DNA of 42,788 nt from Virgibacillus_R byunsanensis (GTDB lineage: Bacteria; Bacillota; Bacilli; Bacillales; Amphibacillaceae): contig NZ_JBHTKJ010000018.1 in the NCBI RefSeq assembly GCF_042675965.1, forward strand, positions 1-42,788. The letters run 5' to 3'. Shown here one piece after another: positions 41,544 to 42,788 of this stretch. Position numbers and translations under genes: made by a program. A model generated the notes under the pieces. It was not told where the DNA came from and did not search any database. It saw only the letters and a list, made by a program, of their open reading frames with translations. How positions within the stretch are numbered: position 1 is the first letter of the stretch; every line of letters starts with the position of its first letter.

Positions 41544-42293
41544 TTATTTTACAAATAATAATTCATCTAAAGAGTTAACTTTTCCACTTTCTAATTTAGG
41601 AGGTGTATGAAAAGCCTTTTTAGAATGGGCATAGCCAATGTGTGCAAACGATTCCGTTAATTTAAGAGCCGCTTTTGCAGGGTTAATGACAGGTACTCCT
41701 AATTCTTTTTCCATATCTTCTGCAACTTCAAGAAAGCCCATTGACATACAGCCTAACACGATGGAATCAGCACCATCTTTCAACACTTCTCTTCCATGTT
41801 CTAGCAGTTTTTTAAGTGTACCGTCACGATCCTTGGCTAGGTCCAACACGGGAATATTAACTGCCCTAACTGAAACAAATTTACTTTGTAACCCTGCTTT
41901 ATCAACTAGATCATAAACACTGGGCACAGTACTATCGGTAACAGTTAAAACTGAAAAGCGGTTACCTCTTAATGCGGCTGCATGAAGACTTGAAACTCCA
42001 GGTCCCATAACAACCATATCCTTTGTTAATTCTCTATAAGCATCAAGCCCTGGATCACCTGCACAACCTAACACAGCTCCGTTAAACCCTTCATTTTCAG
42101 CACTTATCATTAATTTTGCCGTTTCAGGTATACTTAAATATTCTTCATACGCTGACTCAATGGATGCTGGCCCTTGGTTTACTGTTCTTACTTCAACGTG
42201 GGTTGTCTCAAAAGCCCACTCTTTAAGCAATCCTTCTCTTCTCTTTGCCTCCTGATCATCCATAGGCCCCGGTACAACATAAACAATTTTCAT
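41544..42293 (-). CDS. Asp/Glu/hydantoin racemase-family protein
   Basis: 249 residues from ATG 42293 (CGGAGGAGAG upstream; the frame opens further up). Both catalytic Cys motifs are present: LGCAGDPGLDAY in the first half and LGCMSMGFLE in the second, so a two-base racemase mechanism is possible. The hydantoin-racemase subgroup racemises 5-substituted hydantoins; amino acid amides or lactams are alternatives. It sits between an M19 dipeptidase and an M28-like gene, suggesting a role with D-amino acid-containing or cyclic amide substrates. Confidence 0.82.
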   Translation of the reverse strand: MKIVYVVPGPMDDQEAKRREGLLKEWAFETTHVEVRTVNQGPASIESAYEEYLSIPETAKLMISAENEGFNGAVLGCAGDPGLDAYRELTKDMVVMGPGVSSLHAAALRGNRFSVLTVTDSTVPSVYDLVDKAGLQSKFVSVRAVNIPVLDLAKDRDGTLKKLLEHGREVLKDGADSIVLGCMSMGFLEVAEDMEKELGVPVINPAKAALKLTESFAHIGYAHSKKAFHTPPKLESGKVNSLDELLFVK

Positions 42294-42415
42294 ATATTCT
42301 CTCCTCCGTTTTCGTCTGCGCATCACTATGTGACTAGCACCCGCAAACTATGATTGAAATTCTAAAATTAAAATAAGGACAACCTTTTAGGAATTTACAT
42401 TTGATGTACTAAAAA

Positions 42416-42788
42416 TTACTTAACCCATGTATCTTTTAAGACACGCATGATGTTTTCTCCCATCACCTTTTTAATATCCCCATCAGAGTAACCATGTTTC
42501 ACAAGCCATCTCACAACATTTTGATAAGCTTCTGTCGGGTTCTCAACACCTTTTACATAAGGTACTTCATCGAACTTCGGACCTGCATGTGAAGAACCTA
42601 TAGATAGTGCTTCCGCGAAAGCATGGTGTAATCCAACATGGTCGCCATAAAGTGTATCTAAACCAAAAGCAACGTGGTCAATACCTACTAAATTCACCGT
42701 ATATTCAAAATGTTCCATGATTGATTCAATGGAATGATCCTGATGTTTCTCGGTAAGGGTTGTATGCGGTGCAGCCTCAATACCAATG
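42416..42788 (-). CDS. membrane dipeptidase family (M19), C-terminal part, cut by window edge
   Basis: The minus-strand frame is open from the right edge to TAA at 42416, with no need to start at the ATG at 42718. GIDHVAFGLDTLYGDH corresponds to the conserved VGIDHVGIGxDFDG region of renal/membrane dipeptidases, and MGENIMRVLKDTW to the usual GGNxLRV end. The family hydrolyses dipeptides, often with a D-residue at the second position, using two zinc ions whose ligands lie mostly outside this window. It is probably the first visible gene of the leftward M19-racemase-M28 operon; a 122-base gap follows. Confidence 0.8.
   Translation of the reverse strand, partial: IGIEAAPHTTLTEKHQDHSIESIMEHFEYTVNLVGIDHVAFGLDTLYGDHVGLHHAFAEALSIGSSHAGPKFDEVPYVKGVENPTEAYQNVVRWLVKHGYSDGDIKKVMGENIMRVLKDTWVK

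Overview
The window is AT-rich, and its genes carry strong AGGAGG-type ribosome binding sites. Together with a YojN/YojO pair, a PadR-DUF1700-DUF4097 cassette, lipoprotein-type binding proteins and high-GC palindromic repeats, this points to the chromosome of a low-GC Gram-positive spore-former of the Bacillaceae (Oceanobacillus/Virgibacillus-like). This placement rests on gene content and style, not on a database match. I saw no rRNA, tRNA, CRISPR array, transposase or integrase gene.

Region 1 (1-9.7 kb) is a patchwork: a small lipoprotein, an alpha/beta hydrolase, a threonine-aldolase-family enzyme, an AraC/GyrI-type regulator, a decayed DinB gene, small membrane proteins (one frameshifted, one apparently cut by a repeat), several dispersed or palindromic repeats, and the PadR-DUF1700-DUF4097 operon. 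Region 2 (9.4-13.2 kb) is conserved backbone: a small basic protein, a YsnB-like phosphoesterase, and the MoxR-type ATPase YojN with its VWA partner YojO.

Region 3 (13.5-28.0 kb) is a self-contained catabolic island. A GntR/FCD regulator is coupled to an HMG-CoA-lyase-like enzyme. Divergent from it runs a class III CoA-transferase with a LeuC/LeuD-type hydro-lyase. An eight-gene leftward operon follows: isochorismatase-type amidase, VOC protein, TAXI-TRAP binding protein and fused permease, class A flavin monooxygenase, Asp/Glu-racemase-fold protein, alpha/beta hydrolase and a PaaG-like crotonase. A divergent multi-pass permease closes the island. Four copies of the palindrome TTGTATACAA sit only in its two divergent promoter regions and probably define the GntR regulon. 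The gene set suggests import of an aromatic or N-heterocyclic acid, oxygenation or ring opening, deamidation to a maleate/citraconate-type acid, hydration by the LeuCD-type enzyme, CoA activation, and cleavage to central metabolites. The substrate is unknown. A nearly identical copy of the yojO 3' end lies beyond the island, so the island is bracketed by a direct repeat of about 300 bp. This suggests it was inserted next to yojO by recombination.

Region 4 (28.5-42.8 kb) holds a zinc-loop alcohol dehydrogenase/quinone-reductase-like gene and a leftward peptide or amide scavenging locus. It has a Dpp/Opp ABC transporter (two ATPases, binding protein, two permeases) followed by M24-, proline-iminopeptidase- and M20-like enzymes, and an upstream operon with an M19 dipeptidase (partial), a hydantoin-racemase-like protein and an M28-like protein.

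A recurring theme in Regions 3 and 4 is enzyme folds whose textbook catalytic or metal-binding residues are replaced: the racemase-like protein, the alpha/beta hydrolase, and the M20, M24 and M28 proteins. These suggest unrecognised chemistry rather than the default annotations.
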